The notes: generated by a model not told the origin, from the sequence alone. Positions 44,695-53,292 are shown, numbered from the stretch's first letter. The stretch is DNA of 64,000 bases from CAWBRY01 sp963791295 (GCA_963791295.1 CAWBRY010000001.1:1488001-1552000), one strand, 5' to 3'. Translations and numbers: made by a program.

Positions 44695-45345
44695 TCAGAC
44701 TGAAATTTCAGCCTGATCTTTTTCTCTTTTCCTGGCTCTTATCCACTTGTTAATTCTCCAGATAATTAGTGAGCTTACTGTTCCTAGCAAGATTCCGCCG
44801 AGGATATCGGTTGGAAAGTGAACGCCGAGGTACATCCTGGAATAAGCAATCAGCACTGCCCAGGTATAAGCCGGTAATATTATATACCATTTGAAACCTA
44901 TCAACGTAAGCGCTGTTGCCATGGCAAAGGCTTCGGTAGTGTGACCGGATGGAAATGATTTATTGATTGCATAAACGATGGGGACAAATGACGTGTCCCA
45001 CAATTGAGGTCGCAGTCGCCCGAACAAGAGTTTTAGGGAGAAACTCAAAGTCTGGCTCAGGGCAATAGTTTCAATTACTTGCAAAGCATTTAGCCTACGA
45101 GCCCTTATTTTTCTGATCCATCCGATCAGGAAGAGGGCGGCTGGCACTCCGAGGCAAACGGGATTATTGATATCTGAAATCGTCCTGAAAAAAGAGGTTT
45201 GCAACGGAGACCTCGTTTTTTTCAATTCATATAATATATGAATGTCAAAACCACTTCGTGGCTGTTGAGCATTTCCGGCAAGACTGACGGTGCCGAGGAT
45301 CAGGATGAGCACGAATATTCTGGCCGATTTTATCAATAGTTGCAT
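44695..45345 (-). CDS. PAP2-family membrane phosphatase
   Basis: A 216-residue membrane protein related to undecaprenyl-diphosphate and phosphatidate phosphatases. The three catalytic motifs are KLLFGRLRP (KX6RP, about 105-113), SFPSGHTTEAF (PSGH, about 131-141) and YSRMYLGVHFPTDILGG (SRX5HX3D, about 168-184). An N-terminal signal-like helix and five further hydrophobic segments are seen. Substrate unknown; recycling of undecaprenyl diphosphate or lipid A dephosphorylation are the usual options. It ends two bases after valS on the same strand. Confidence 0.9.
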   Translation of the reverse strand: MQLLIKSARIFVLILILGTVSLAGNAQQPRSGFDIHILYELKKTRSPLQTSFFRTISDINNPVCLGVPAALFLIGWIRKIRARRLNALQVIETIALSQTLSFSLKLLFGRLRPQLWDTSFVPIVYAINKSFPSGHTTEAFAMATALTLIGFKWYIILPAYTWAVLIAYSRMYLGVHFPTDILGGILLGTVSSLIIWRINKWIRARKREKDQAEISV

Positions 45346-45347
45346 TT

Positions 45348-47978
45348 TTAAATATGAGTGAGGCTTTCTTCAATGGCCTTGATCTTCGCCTCGGCATCTG
45401 CTTTTTTCTTTCGTTCTATGGCCAGGACTTCCGGTTTTGCATTTTGGAGAAATCGCTCGTTACTGAGTTTCTTATCAACGGAGGCCAGGAAGCCTCTATT
45501 ATATTCCAGATCTTTCAACAACTGTTCCTTTTGAGAATCCTTGTTCAACGTTGTGGATGATTCAATGAAGAATTTATCTTTTTGTATCACCAATGAAATG
45601 CTGTTGGCGACTGGAGAATCAGTATACGAAAGCGCTTCCGCATTTACCTGTTTTTTTAGGATGTCTTCAATTCGCTTGTACATAGCGGGTGCCACGCTGA
45701 GAATATGTAAACGGATCGGATCCCTGGGCTTGATCTGGTTCTTATTTTTTGCGTCGCGGATGGTGGTGATCACCTCCTTGAGCAAAACACCGTCTGCTAA
45801 ATGAAGATAAAGGCCATCCGAAGTCGCTGTACTGTATTGCCTCATGCATAGATCATCGGTTCTTTCCTTCAATTGATGATAGATCTCTTCGGTAATAAAG
45901 GGCATAAAGGGATGTAATAGTCCGAGTAACCTTTCAAAATAGTCGACCGTCTGTTCATATGCTTCATTCCGAATTTTTTTGCCCACTTCAGGTTTCAGCC
46001 ATTCCAGGTACCAACTGCAGAAATCATCCCAGATCAAATTGTAGATCAGCTTTAAAGCTTCGCTGAGCTTGAACTGTTGACATAATTTATGAACTTCTAT
46101 AGATACTTCTTCAAGTCGTTGTTCAAACCAATCGACGGCAAAAATTTGCGATGTTGAAGCCTCGGACGCATCTATGTTTTTCGTATCTGGTTGCCAAACT
46201 TCTTTTACCAGCTTCAATGCATTCCAAAGCTTGTTATTAAAGTTCCGGCCCTGCTCCAGTGCCGATTCGTCGAAGAGAAGGTCATTGCCGGCAGGGGAAG
46301 CGATCATAATACCAAATCGCACTGCGTCGGCACCATATTGATCGATCAGCTCCAAAAGATCGGGCGAATTGCCCAGGCTCTTGCTCATCTTTCTACCCTT
46401 CTTATCGCGCACCATTCCGGTGAAATAAACATCACTGAATGGTTTTTCTTTCATGTATTCCATTCCTGACATGATCATGCGAGCCACCCAAAAGAAGATG
46501 ATATCCTGACCGGTTACCAATACGGATGTAGGATAATAATATCGGATATCTTTATTTCCCGGAGAAGTGATCCCCTTAAAAACTTCTATCGGCCAAAGCC
46601 AGGAAGAAAACCAGGTATCCAACACATCGTCGTCTTGTTTTAATGAAGACCCTTCTGATGAATACTGATTCTTATAAATTTCATGAGCGAGTGATTCCGA
46701 TTCAGCGACTACAAATCGCCCGTCCTGGTCATACCAGGCAGGAATTCTTTGTCCCCACCACAACTGGCGACTGATGCACCAGTCCTTTACATTTTCCAAC
46801 CAATAGCGATAAGTCGCCGAGAATTTATCTGCCGGATGAATGTGTATTCTTCCTTCTACAACTTCTTTCAATGCCGGTCCGGCGAGTTCCTTCATCTTTA
46901 CAAACCATTGCGTGGAAATGCGAGGCTCCACAACTGCATTGGATCTTTGCGAAAATCCCAGCCGTGTTGTGTAGTCTTCTTCTTTGATCAGCAAACCTTC
47001 CTCTTTTAGCCGTGAGATGGCTTTCTTGCGGGCTTCGAAACGATCCAATCCAACAAACACTTCAGCTGCAGAACTTAAGGTGCCGTCTTCATTGAGCGTA
47101 TCAATGATGGCCAGATTATGTTTAAGCCCCAGGTTATAATCATGAATATCATGAGCAGGAGTAACTTTCAAAGCGCCTGTGCCGAATTCTTTATCTACAT
47201 ATTCGTCGAAGATCACAGGCACCTTACGATTTACGAGCGGGACAATAACTTTTTTTCCCTTCAGATGAGTGTAGCGGTCATCCGTCGGGTTTACGCAAAC
47301 GGCGGTGTCGCCCATAATCGTCTCCGGGCGTTGCGTGGCAATGCTGATATAATCGTCGCTGGCATCTATCTTGTACTTGATATAGTAAAGCTTGCCGCTT
47401 AATTCCTTGTACTCGACTTCTTCATCGCTTAGGGCTGTCTTCGCAGCGGGATCCCAGTTGATCATTCTGGCGCCTCGGTAAATAAGATCTTTATTATACA
47501 GATCGACAAAGACTTTGATGACCGCCCGGTAATAATCCGGATCCATAGTAAAGCTCACGCGCTTCCAGTCCACGCTACAGCCTAATCTTTCAATCTGGTC
47601 ATAGATGATGCTACCATATTTTTCTTTCCACTCAAATGCATATTCGAGGAATTGCTCCCGGGTCAGATCAGATTTTTGAATCCCTTTTTCCTGCAGCAAT
47701 TGGACAACTTTTGCCTCAGTTGCAATAGAGGCATGGTCACTACCTGGCACCCAGCACGCATTGAATCCATTCATTCTCGCCCGCCGGACGAGGATATCCT
47801 GAACGGTTTCGTTCAGTGTATGACCCATGTGAAGCACGCCGGTTACATTGGGAGGTGGAATGACAATGGTGAATGGTTCCCGTCCATCAGGATTACTTTC
47901 AAAATAGTGATGATCTTTCCAATGGCGGGTCCATTTTTCCTCTACCGCCTTGGGTTCGAAGTTCTTAGTCAGTCCCAT
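45348..47978 (-). CDS. valS: Valine--tRNA ligase
   Basis: Charges tRNA-Val. An 876-residue class Ia synthetase. The HIGH motif is PPNVTGVLHMGHTL (about 40-53) and KMSKS is KKGRKMSKSLGNSPDL (about 520). The editing domain (about 190-340) has the TQRPETIMGDTA motif. The WWGQRIPAWY and DVLDTWFSSWLWP motifs are as expected, and the C terminus is the valyl-specific coiled coil (NKDSQKEQLLKDLEYN... to the end). The usual full-length family size is met. Two tRNA-Val genes lie 3 and 12 kb away. Confidence 0.97.
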   Translation of the reverse strand: MGLTKNFEPKAVEEKWTRHWKDHHYFESNPDGREPFTIVIPPPNVTGVLHMGHTLNETVQDILVRRARMNGFNACWVPGSDHASIATEAKVVQLLQEKGIQKSDLTREQFLEYAFEWKEKYGSIIYDQIERLGCSVDWKRVSFTMDPDYYRAVIKVFVDLYNKDLIYRGARMINWDPAAKTALSDEEVEYKELSGKLYYIKYKIDASDDYISIATQRPETIMGDTAVCVNPTDDRYTHLKGKKVIVPLVNRKVPVIFDEYVDKEFGTGALKVTPAHDIHDYNLGLKHNLAIIDTLNEDGTLSSAAEVFVGLDRFEARKKAISRLKEEGLLIKEEDYTTRLGFSQRSNAVVEPRISTQWFVKMKELAGPALKEVVEGRIHIHPADKFSATYRYWLENVKDWCISRQLWWGQRIPAWYDQDGRFVVAESESLAHEIYKNQYSSEGSSLKQDDDVLDTWFSSWLWPIEVFKGITSPGNKDIRYYYPTSVLVTGQDIIFFWVARMIMSGMEYMKEKPFSDVYFTGMVRDKKGRKMSKSLGNSPDLLELIDQYGADAVRFGIMIASPAGNDLLFDESALEQGRNFNNKLWNALKLVKEVWQPDTKNIDASEASTSQIFAVDWFEQRLEEVSIEVHKLCQQFKLSEALKLIYNLIWDDFCSWYLEWLKPEVGKKIRNEAYEQTVDYFERLLGLLHPFMPFITEEIYHQLKERTDDLCMRQYSTATSDGLYLHLADGVLLKEVITTIRDAKNKNQIKPRDPIRLHILSVAPAMYKRIEDILKKQVNAEALSYTDSPVANSISLVIQKDKFFIESSTTLNKDSQKEQLLKDLEYNRGFLASVDKKLSNERFLQNAKPEVLAIERKKKADAEAKIKAIEESLTHI

Positions 47979-47985
47979 TCGGCGG

Positions 47986-47993
47986 CAAATTTA
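47986..47993 (-). promoter_or_regulatory. Candidate -7 element (TAAATTTG) of valS
   Basis: Minus-strand TAnnTTTG match seven bases before the valS ATG, giving an almost leaderless transcript. No clear -33. Confidence 0.45.
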
Positions 47994-48056
47994 CCAGCTT
48001 TTGCCTAGATGGCGAAACGAAATGACTTGATTATGAGTGAGAATGAAGGAAGATGA

Positions 48057-48500
48057 TTAGTCAGACTTTGCTTTTCTTTTGAGGGAAGGCAGGTGCCTTT
48101 TTATTTCTTCGCAAATGAAATAATGGCCTTTATGCACTTCATCGATACCCAGATAGATTTCGTCGAGAGCTGAAGTTTTAGTGATGTAGCCCATAGCTCC
48201 CAACTCCATCATTCGGCTGGCGTACCGGGGTTGATTATTAATGGAGATCCCAATGATCTTGATGGATGGTATTTTATCAACCACGGTTTGCGTAACGGTA
48301 AATCCGTTTAGTGGACAAAGATTGATATCTACCAACATTATATCGGGAGAATATTGTCGTGCCAATTCCAGAGCCTTACTTCCGTGCGCACATTCAGCAA
48401 TCACCTGGATGCGCGGATTATTTTCCAATATTACTTTCCAGGAGTGGCGGATGGAGGGATGATCATCTACCAATATGATCCTAATCTTTTTCTCATTCAT
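48057..48500 (-). CDS. Stand-alone response regulator receiver protein
   Basis: A 147-residue protein that is essentially one REC domain. Acidic pocket LVDDHPSIR (Asp11-Asp12 region), phosphoacceptor Asp in PDIMLVDINLCPLNG (about 55-60), Ser in IIGISIN and Lys in GYITKTSAL (about 107). The first residues match NarL/FixJ-type regulators, but the C-terminal helix-turn-helix is missing: the protein ends in a basic tail (KRHLPSLKRKAKSD). Either a truncated regulator or a single-domain one. No kinase is adjacent. Confidence 0.88.
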   Translation of the reverse strand: MNEKKIRIILVDDHPSIRHSWKVILENNPRIQVIAECAHGSKALELARQYSPDIMLVDINLCPLNGFTVTQTVVDKIPSIKIIGISINNQPRYASRMMELGAMGYITKTSALDEIYLGIDEVHKGHYFICEEIKRHLPSLKRKAKSD

Positions 48501-48942
48501 CTTAGTTGGTCGTTTGGTTAAACAGATGGTGAACGCAATGACTAGATTGTCATCGGATATTGCGGTTTCTCGGCTTCCCTAAATGTTTTGCGGTAAAATG
48601 AATAACTCCGTTCTAATGGTCTCGAAGATGACAGCTGTTTAGCTCAGACTAGACTCAATATTTCAATAGGAAGTCTGATTTTGGATTGGATAGTAAAACT
48701 ACTGGAATTCTAAAGTAGTAACACGGGCCCAGAAAAGCAAGTAAATTTACGGTTTTCTTGGAGGTGGGATAGGTCAGTTAACTAAGACATAAGTGACCGT
48801 CGCGATAAATGTCGCAAACTTTAGGCCAAATCTGCTGAAAACGATCCTCTTACATATCCTTCTAATATCAAATTGTTGATCGATATGGGCTTAGGAATTA
48901 AAATTATATTCGTAAAATAATGAATGATTAAAAATTGATCTC
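48501..48942. other. Intergenic region with no recognised element
   Basis: About 440 AT-rich bases between the divergent response regulator and esterase. I see no reading frame, TAnnTTTG promoter match or stable hairpin. Confidence 0.5.
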
Positions 48943-49674
48943 ATGAAAAGAGAACTGACTTCCTGGTATAGTTCAAGATTAGAAAAGGAAATGCCGATTG
49001 CCTCTTACGGCGATTACGGCTTTGCACTCTTGCTGGTGCCAACAGCCGCCGCTGACTACCTCGAATATGAAAGATTTCAGTTGATGGACCACCTTGCTCC
49101 GTTTGTTGATGGGGGTAAGGTAAAAGTCTTTTCCATTGATAGTATCAACAATGAAAGTTGGATGAATAATTCTATGGACCCACGACATAAGGCGGTTCGT
49201 CACCAACAATGGAACGATTATGTCTTTAATGAAGTGGTTCCTTTTATTCGAAACAGCACGAGCGCTGAAACTCCGATTATAACCTGTGGCGCTTCGTTTG
49301 GAGCTTTGCACAGCATGAATCTTTTTTTGAAGCGCCCGGATCTGATCAATGGTGTTATCGCCATGAGCGGAGTATATGATCTGACGGAATATACGAAGGG
49401 CTATTTTGATGAGGATGTATATTTTAATAGTCCCTGGCATTATATGCCTAACCTCTCAGATCATGAATTTCTCGAGCAAACCAGGAAGAGCAATCATATT
49501 CATATACTGACTGGCAGCGGATCATACGAAGATCCGGGTGCAAGTGGAAGGTTTGCGAAGATCCTTTATGATAAAGGCATTTGGTATGAACTGGATATTT
49601 GGGGCGAGGAGTGGCCACATGATTGGAATACATGGAGAGCTATGTTACCTCACTACTTGGGAAGTCGATTTTAG
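48943..49674 (+). CDS. Alpha/beta-hydrolase esterase
   Basis: A 243-residue cytosolic hydrolase of the putative-esterase type. The nucleophile elbow is GASFGALHSM (Ser near residue 109) with MSGVYDLTEY after it. The acid residue is probably in LTGSGSYEDPGAS (about 190) and the His in EEWPHDWNTWR (about 226). The family is usually annotated as esterase, with relation to mycolyltransferase-like and esterase D-like proteins. Natural substrate unknown. Its TAG overlaps the TAA of the convergent aat. Confidence 0.82.
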   Translation: MKRELTSWYSSRLEKEMPIASYGDYGFALLLVPTAAADYLEYERFQLMDHLAPFVDGGKVKVFSIDSINNESWMNNSMDPRHKAVRHQQWNDYVFNEVVPFIRNSTSAETPIITCGASFGALHSMNLFLKRPDLINGVIAMSGVYDLTEYTKGYFDEDVYFNSPWHYMPNLSDHEFLEQTRKSNHIHILTGSGSYEDPGASGRFAKILYDKGIWYELDIWGEEWPHDWNTWRAMLPHYLGSRF

Positions 49675-50342
49675 ATCAGTTTTTTAAGTATCTCTATAAA
49701 CTCACTTCGGGGAATCATTCTCGCACCAAGGCTTTCCAAATATTGAGTATATACCTGGCAATCGATCATAGTCACCCCTTCATCCTTTATTTGCCGTATA
49801 TATTTAATGAATGCGAAACGCGATGCATTTGGCGTCTTGCTAAACATACTTTCACCGAAAAATACTTTTCCTATTCGGATTCCATAGAGTCCACCAACCA
49901 GGTTCCCGTCCTTCCAAAGTTCCGCACTATGTACATGACCCAGGTCATGTAGTTTGCAATAAGCTTTTTCGACTTCATCTGTTATCCAGGTACCTTCCTG
50001 TCCAGGTCTTTTGATTTCCTTGCATTGATGGATCACTTGTCGAAAAGCTTTATTGATAGTAAAGTCGCTGAAAGACTCCCGATCTCCATTTTCAAATTTA
50101 TTGAGAAGTCGTTCCATGCTTTTGGTCACTTTCAATTGATCGGGGAACAAGACGAATCTTGGATCGGGACACCACCATAGTACATGTTGTCCTTCATACC
50201 AGGGAAAAATGCCACTGCGATAGGCCAGGAGCAATCTTTCTGGTGACAGGTCACCCCCCAGGGCCATCAACCCATCGGGTTCTGCCTGGTCAACGGGAGG
50301 AAAGATCAATTCTTTATCGACAACATAAAGAGGCATCAGCAA
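49671..50342 (-). CDS. aat: Leucyl/phenylalanyl-tRNA--protein transferase
   Basis: Attaches Leu or Phe from charged tRNA to proteins with N-terminal Lys or Arg, marking them for ClpAP. 223 residues, normal. Motifs: PDGLMALGGDLSPERLLLAYRSGIFPWYE (in pieces, about 18-48), WWCPDPRFVLFPDQLKV, WITDEVEKAYCKLHDLGHVHSAELW, and VGGLYGIRIGKVFFGESMFS. clpS, which reads the resulting N-degrons, is the next gene upstream on the same strand, 49 bases away. Confidence 0.96.
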   Translation of the reverse strand: MLMPLYVVDKELIFPPVDQAEPDGLMALGGDLSPERLLLAYRSGIFPWYEGQHVLWWCPDPRFVLFPDQLKVTKSMERLLNKFENGDRESFSDFTINKAFRQVIHQCKEIKRPGQEGTWITDEVEKAYCKLHDLGHVHSAELWKDGNLVGGLYGIRIGKVFFGESMFSKTPNASRFAFIKYIRQIKDEGVTMIDCQVYTQYLESLGARMIPRSEFIEILKKLI

Positions 50343-50391
50343 ATTTGCAGAAAAATTAGTTGGAAATGAATCAGGATGTAAGAGGTGGTTG

Positions 50392-50691
50392 TTATGCCAT
50401 TACTTCGATGGTAGCGCCAATCCCTCTTTCAGTGATAGCATCACATTGAGGTTTCAGCTCTTCATAGGTACCTTGTTTTACGGCATACTTTCCGCGGAAG
50501 TGAATGAAGTAAGAACATTGTTCGGCTTGCTCATGACTATGGCCACAAACCTCGACGAGAGTTTCAATCACCCAATCGAATGTATTGACATTATCGTTCC
50601 ACACAATGAGACTGCAATACTCATCGTCGATCGTCATCACTTCATTTTCCTCTTGAGTGCTCGTTTGCATATCATTTTTCAAAGGAGCCAT
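50392..50691 (-). CDS. clpS: ATP-dependent Clp protease adaptor ClpS
   Basis: Delivers N-degron proteins (Leu, Phe, Tyr or Trp at the N terminus) to ClpA/ClpC-ClpP. A 99-residue protein with a flexible N-terminal 25 residues, then the core: VWNDNVNTFDWVIETLVEVCGHSHEQAEQC, where the Asn-Asp-x-x-x-Thr pocket binds the N-degron amino group, and HFRGKYAVKQGTYEELKPQCDAI. Just upstream of aat on the same strand, giving an N-degron pathway pair. No clpA is in the window. Confidence 0.94.
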   Translation of the reverse strand: MAPLKNDMQTSTQEENEVMTIDDEYCSLIVWNDNVNTFDWVIETLVEVCGHSHEQAEQCSYFIHFRGKYAVKQGTYEELKPQCDAITERGIGATIEVMA

Positions 50692-50698
50692 ATCAGTA

Positions 50699-50706
50699 CA
50701 AAATTA
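50699..50706 (-). promoter_or_regulatory. Candidate -7 element (TAATTTTG) of clpS-aat
   Basis: Minus-strand TAnnTTTG match seven bases before the clpS ATG. Confidence 0.4.
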
Positions 50707-50745
50707 TCAAATTATTGGTGGCAATAAGACGGCAGCAGGAGATTT

Positions 50746-50753
50746 TAGTTTTG
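50746..50753 (+). promoter_or_regulatory. Candidate -7 element (TAGTTTTG) of the VOC gene
   Basis: TAnnTTTG match 24 bases before the ATG at 50778, divergent from the clpS element. Confidence 0.4.
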
Positions 50754-50777
50754 TATTTTTAATTCAAAATCAACTAT

Positions 50778-51167
50778 ATGCAAAAAGTAACGGGTATTGG
50801 CGGTGTTTTTTTGAAGTCTGCCGACGCAAAGGCTTTGGCTGCCTGGTATGACAAACATCTCGGATTTACGTTTGGAGATAATCTATATGTCAGTTTCAAA
50901 TGGATAAATGATGACAACCCGCAAGTACCTGGAAACACTGTTTTTTCATTGTTCAAAAAAGACAGTAAATATTTTGATCCTTCTACCAGTCCATTCATGA
51001 TCAATCTTCGTGTCAAGGATCTTGGCGCCTTGTTGGAGCAACTAAAGAAAGACGGGGTGGAGGTAGTAGGGGAGGCGCAGGAGGAAGACTATGGAAAGTT
51101 TGGTTGGATCCTGGATTTGGATGGCAACAAGATCGAATTATGGGAACCGGTGGATGAGAAGTTGTAG
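50778..51167 (+). CDS. VOC-superfamily (glyoxalase/bleomycin-resistance-like) protein
   Basis: A 129-residue protein with two beta-alpha-beta-beta-beta modules: IGGVFLKSADAKALAAWYDKHLGF (in pieces, 7-30) and FMINLRVKDLGALLEQLKKDGVEV (about 75-98), then WILDLDGNKIELWEP, where the Glu is the usual metal ligand. Possible activities include lyases, dioxygenases and drug-binding proteins; the sequence does not choose. Confidence 0.85.
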   Translation: MQKVTGIGGVFLKSADAKALAAWYDKHLGFTFGDNLYVSFKWINDDNPQVPGNTVFSLFKKDSKYFDPSTSPFMINLRVKDLGALLEQLKKDGVEVVGEAQEEDYGKFGWILDLDGNKIELWEPVDEKL

Positions 51168-51255
51168 GTTGGAGCGGACGTAGCAAGGCCAATCATTTTC
51201 ATGCAGTTGTTTTTGTTTAACGATTTCAGGCTCTTATCTTTGCTCTCCCGAAATT

Positions 51256-51330
51256 GGGAGTTTAGCTCAGCTGGTTCAGAGCATCTGCCTTACAAGCAGA
51301 GGGTCGGCGGTTCGATCCCGTCAACTCCCA
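51256..51330 (+). tRNA. tRNA-Val (anticodon TAC)
   Basis: 75 bases. The acceptor stem GGGAGTT pairs with AACTCCC (51323-51329) and the discriminator is A. D arm GCTC/GAGC, anticodon stem CTGCC/AGCAG region with loop CTTACAA (anticodon TAC, reading GUA and other Val codons), T loop TTCGATC. CCA is not encoded. Confidence 0.96.
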
Positions 51331-51341
51331 CTTTGATAATG

Positions 51342-51369
51342 AAGGACTTCAGAGAAGAGGTCCTTTTTT
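51342..51369 (+). terminator. Intrinsic terminator after tRNA-Val
   Basis: AAGGACTTC and GAGGTCCTT form a 9-bp stem with one G-U pair over loop AGAGAA, followed by a T-tract. It starts 12 bases after the tRNA. Confidence 0.85.
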
Positions 51370-51476
51370 ATTTTTTACATCGGATTGAAAATCGAATTGT
51401 CTAGTATCATTTTTTGCCTGTGGCTAAATAAGAACGGCCCCGCTCAAAGAATATTTGCAAAAACTGCCGAATATTA

Positions 51477-52181
51477 TCAACAAGGCATTTCATCCCAAGT
51501 TTGATCCAACAGTAATCTCCCAGTTTTCTTTTTATTAGTTCCGCCCCATTGTTTGAAGAAGAATTTCGTCCCCGAAGCCCTACATTGTTCTAAAATGTCC
51601 AATACCCATTCTTCGTCCATAGGACGTGGCTGCCGACCACTTTCCCCTCCCACGATAACCCAATCAATGCTCTCCAGGTTCATATTTGGTAACGAGTCTA
51701 TCAATGGTTCACAGGAAAGAAATTTTACACGAGCAGTTGTCGCTCTAAGATGATCAATCCTTCGTGTAACTTTTGAATTTTCGACAGATACTCCCATCCA
51801 AATGTTATGCCCCCAACGCAACTCATTATTATATCTTAACAGTATATTACTTCGTTTAGTTAGTACTTGAAATACATGCTGAGGATTGTCATTCATAACA
51901 TCGAATACCTTCTTAATAAACGATAGAGGTACGTCTTTATGGAAGAGATCACTCATTGAATTAACAAACACTATTTTAGGCGTTTTCCATGTATACGGTA
52001 TCTGAAGTGCATCTGGATGTAAGCGTAGTTCAAAGCCATCCTTATATTTTTCTACCCCCATTGCTTGCAAACGCTTTGACATTGTTTCTGCATAGCAATA
52101 TTTACAGCCAGCAGAAATTTTATTGCATCCTGTTGTAGGATTCCAAGTCATCTCTGTCCATTCAATACTCGATTGTGCCAT
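51477..52181 (-). CDS. Three-Cys-motif protein (phage Gp37/Gp68-like, DUF5131)
   Basis: A 234-residue protein of the family first named for phage Gp37/Gp68. The N terminus SSIEWTEMTWNPTTGCNKISAGCKYCYAE holds Cys19, Cys26 and Cys29 (CX6CX2C), probably binding an iron-sulfur cluster in a radical-SAM-like barrel, although spacing differs from the classical CX3CX2C. Other conserved stretches are FVNSMSDLFH, VFQVLTKRS, MGVSVEN, LSCEPLID, WVIVGGESG and FFFKQWGG. Function is unknown. It lies nine bases after a TcmP-like gene, its typical partner, and downstream of a tRNA gene, a setting typical of mobile or defence cassettes. Confidence 0.88.
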   Translation of the reverse strand: MAQSSIEWTEMTWNPTTGCNKISAGCKYCYAETMSKRLQAMGVEKYKDGFELRLHPDALQIPYTWKTPKIVFVNSMSDLFHKDVPLSFIKKVFDVMNDNPQHVFQVLTKRSNILLRYNNELRWGHNIWMGVSVENSKVTRRIDHLRATTARVKFLSCEPLIDSLPNMNLESIDWVIVGGESGRQPRPMDEEWVLDILEQCRASGTKFFFKQWGGTNKKKTGRLLLDQTWDEMPC

Positions 52182-52190
52182 AGTTAATGA

Positions 52191-52988
52191 TTAAATTGTT
52201 GCTACCGATCTGGATTCTTTCTTGATGACGTTGTATTGTAGTTTCTTTTGAAGTTTGTAAACGTTTTCATAAGTGACTAATGGTGATGCACCTTCATAAG
52301 TCACCAATCCCTGTTTTTTCATTTCTCTTAAAACATCAGCAGCATGACTGGCTAATTGACCTTCCGCGTGAACATATTCCAATAATTGAAAGTTATTAGC
52401 AATCTCTTCGTTTAATATTCGAACGCGGACGTTCTCTTTAAACCTTTGAACTTTCGTCAATTTTTGAACGCCCCATAAATCAGCTTGAATCTTTTTGGCA
52501 TCTTCGTCTATGTCAAAGTCAGCTTCTCCATTCGTCTCATTTTTTTTCCATGATATACTTAAAAACTTGTCTACTGCGCGCGGATGCGTTGCGCCGAAGA
52601 TAATACCATGGATATTTGCGCCCTTTTTGATTGAAAAAGGATACAGGCGTAAGGAAGATCCTGAGGGTAACTTTTTTCGAAGCTGATCAATTACACTTCT
52701 ATGTATAAAACGATATGGGTTTTGTTTTAGCTCCTCCAAATCGAAGCCTAGGTGAGAATTAAATTCACGAGTTTCACCAAGCCGCCATACATAGGACGAA
52801 GAAACAAAATAGAGAAAGTCAGTCTCCCTCATTTTTTCTAGTTCTAATAAGTACTGATCGGCTAAAAATTTAACCCCATTTTGATCAAGATATACTAAAG
52901 AGGGAAATTCATTCATTTCATTTAATAGTCGAGGAAATAAGGTCCCACAATCTTCGTTGAAATATTGAATCTCAATGGAACTGGCCAA
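52191..52988 (-). CDS. TcmP-like partner of the three-Cys-motif protein, apparently N-terminally truncated
   Basis: A 265-residue protein like TcmP, the methyltransferase-like partner of three-Cys proteins. Residues about 32-42, LVYLDQNGVKF, look like the Asp-Pro/Asn-x-Gly loop of that family, and WRLGETREFNSHLGFD and GIIFGATHPRAVDKFLS are like TcmP. The C-terminal 70 residues look like a winged helix (LASHAADVLREMKKQGLVTYEG). From memory, full members begin with a SAM-binding YIDGFAGPG-type segment. Here the TTG start is only a few codons before the core, an in-frame TAG precedes it, and no such segment is seen upstream. It may therefore be a remnant or a shorter subtype. Confidence 0.7.
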   Translation of the reverse strand: MASSIEIQYFNEDCGTLFPRLLNEMNEFPSLVYLDQNGVKFLADQYLLELEKMRETDFLYFVSSSYVWRLGETREFNSHLGFDLEELKQNPYRFIHRSVIDQLRKKLPSGSSLRLYPFSIKKGANIHGIIFGATHPRAVDKFLSISWKKNETNGEADFDIDEDAKKIQADLWGVQKLTKVQRFKENVRVRILNEEIANNFQLLEYVHAEGQLASHAADVLREMKKQGLVTYEGASPLVTYENVYKLQKKLQYNVIKKESRSVATI

Positions 52989-53292
52989 ATCTTTTTTCTA
53001 AATGCCTCAAGGAATTGGGGTATTTTTATTCTACGCCATTTTATTTTCCCATATTAAATCCTTCAGAGCATTCGCTTAGGCGAAAGGGTCGGCGCCATTG
53101 TCATTTACTTTGATAACCACGCTTCCATTTATTTGGATCAATGCCGGCCGAAAATTATGGATCAACCACTCCGAAATATCCATCTGCCGATGAGTTTTAT
53201 ATAAATATTTGATATTTTCGGGTTGGCTTTTTCTCGACCCGGTATAACCTGGTTTTGAAATATTTTGCTAGAATAAAAACTAAAGGATCAAC
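52989..53292. other. Gap upstream of the TcmP-like gene
   Basis: About 300 bases between divergent genes. A minus-strand open frame without a good start runs from about 53270 to 53076 and could be read from an internal ATG at 53183 (35 codons, MDISEWLIHNFRP...). It may be a fragment of a lost gene, but I cannot support a call. No promoter consensus is evident. Confidence 0.4.

Noticed and set aside
53076..53183. 35-codon minus-strand frame upstream of the TcmP-like gene
   Set aside because: It reads like protein (MDISEWLIHNFRP, INGSVVIKVNDNG) and is open further upstream, but has no proper start or match; could be a gene fragment, insufficient to annotate.
51310..53292. Integrated element with attachment sites at tRNA-Val(TAC)
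   Set aside because: No second copy of the tRNA 3' end was seen downstream and no integrase gene is present; only the position suggests an island.
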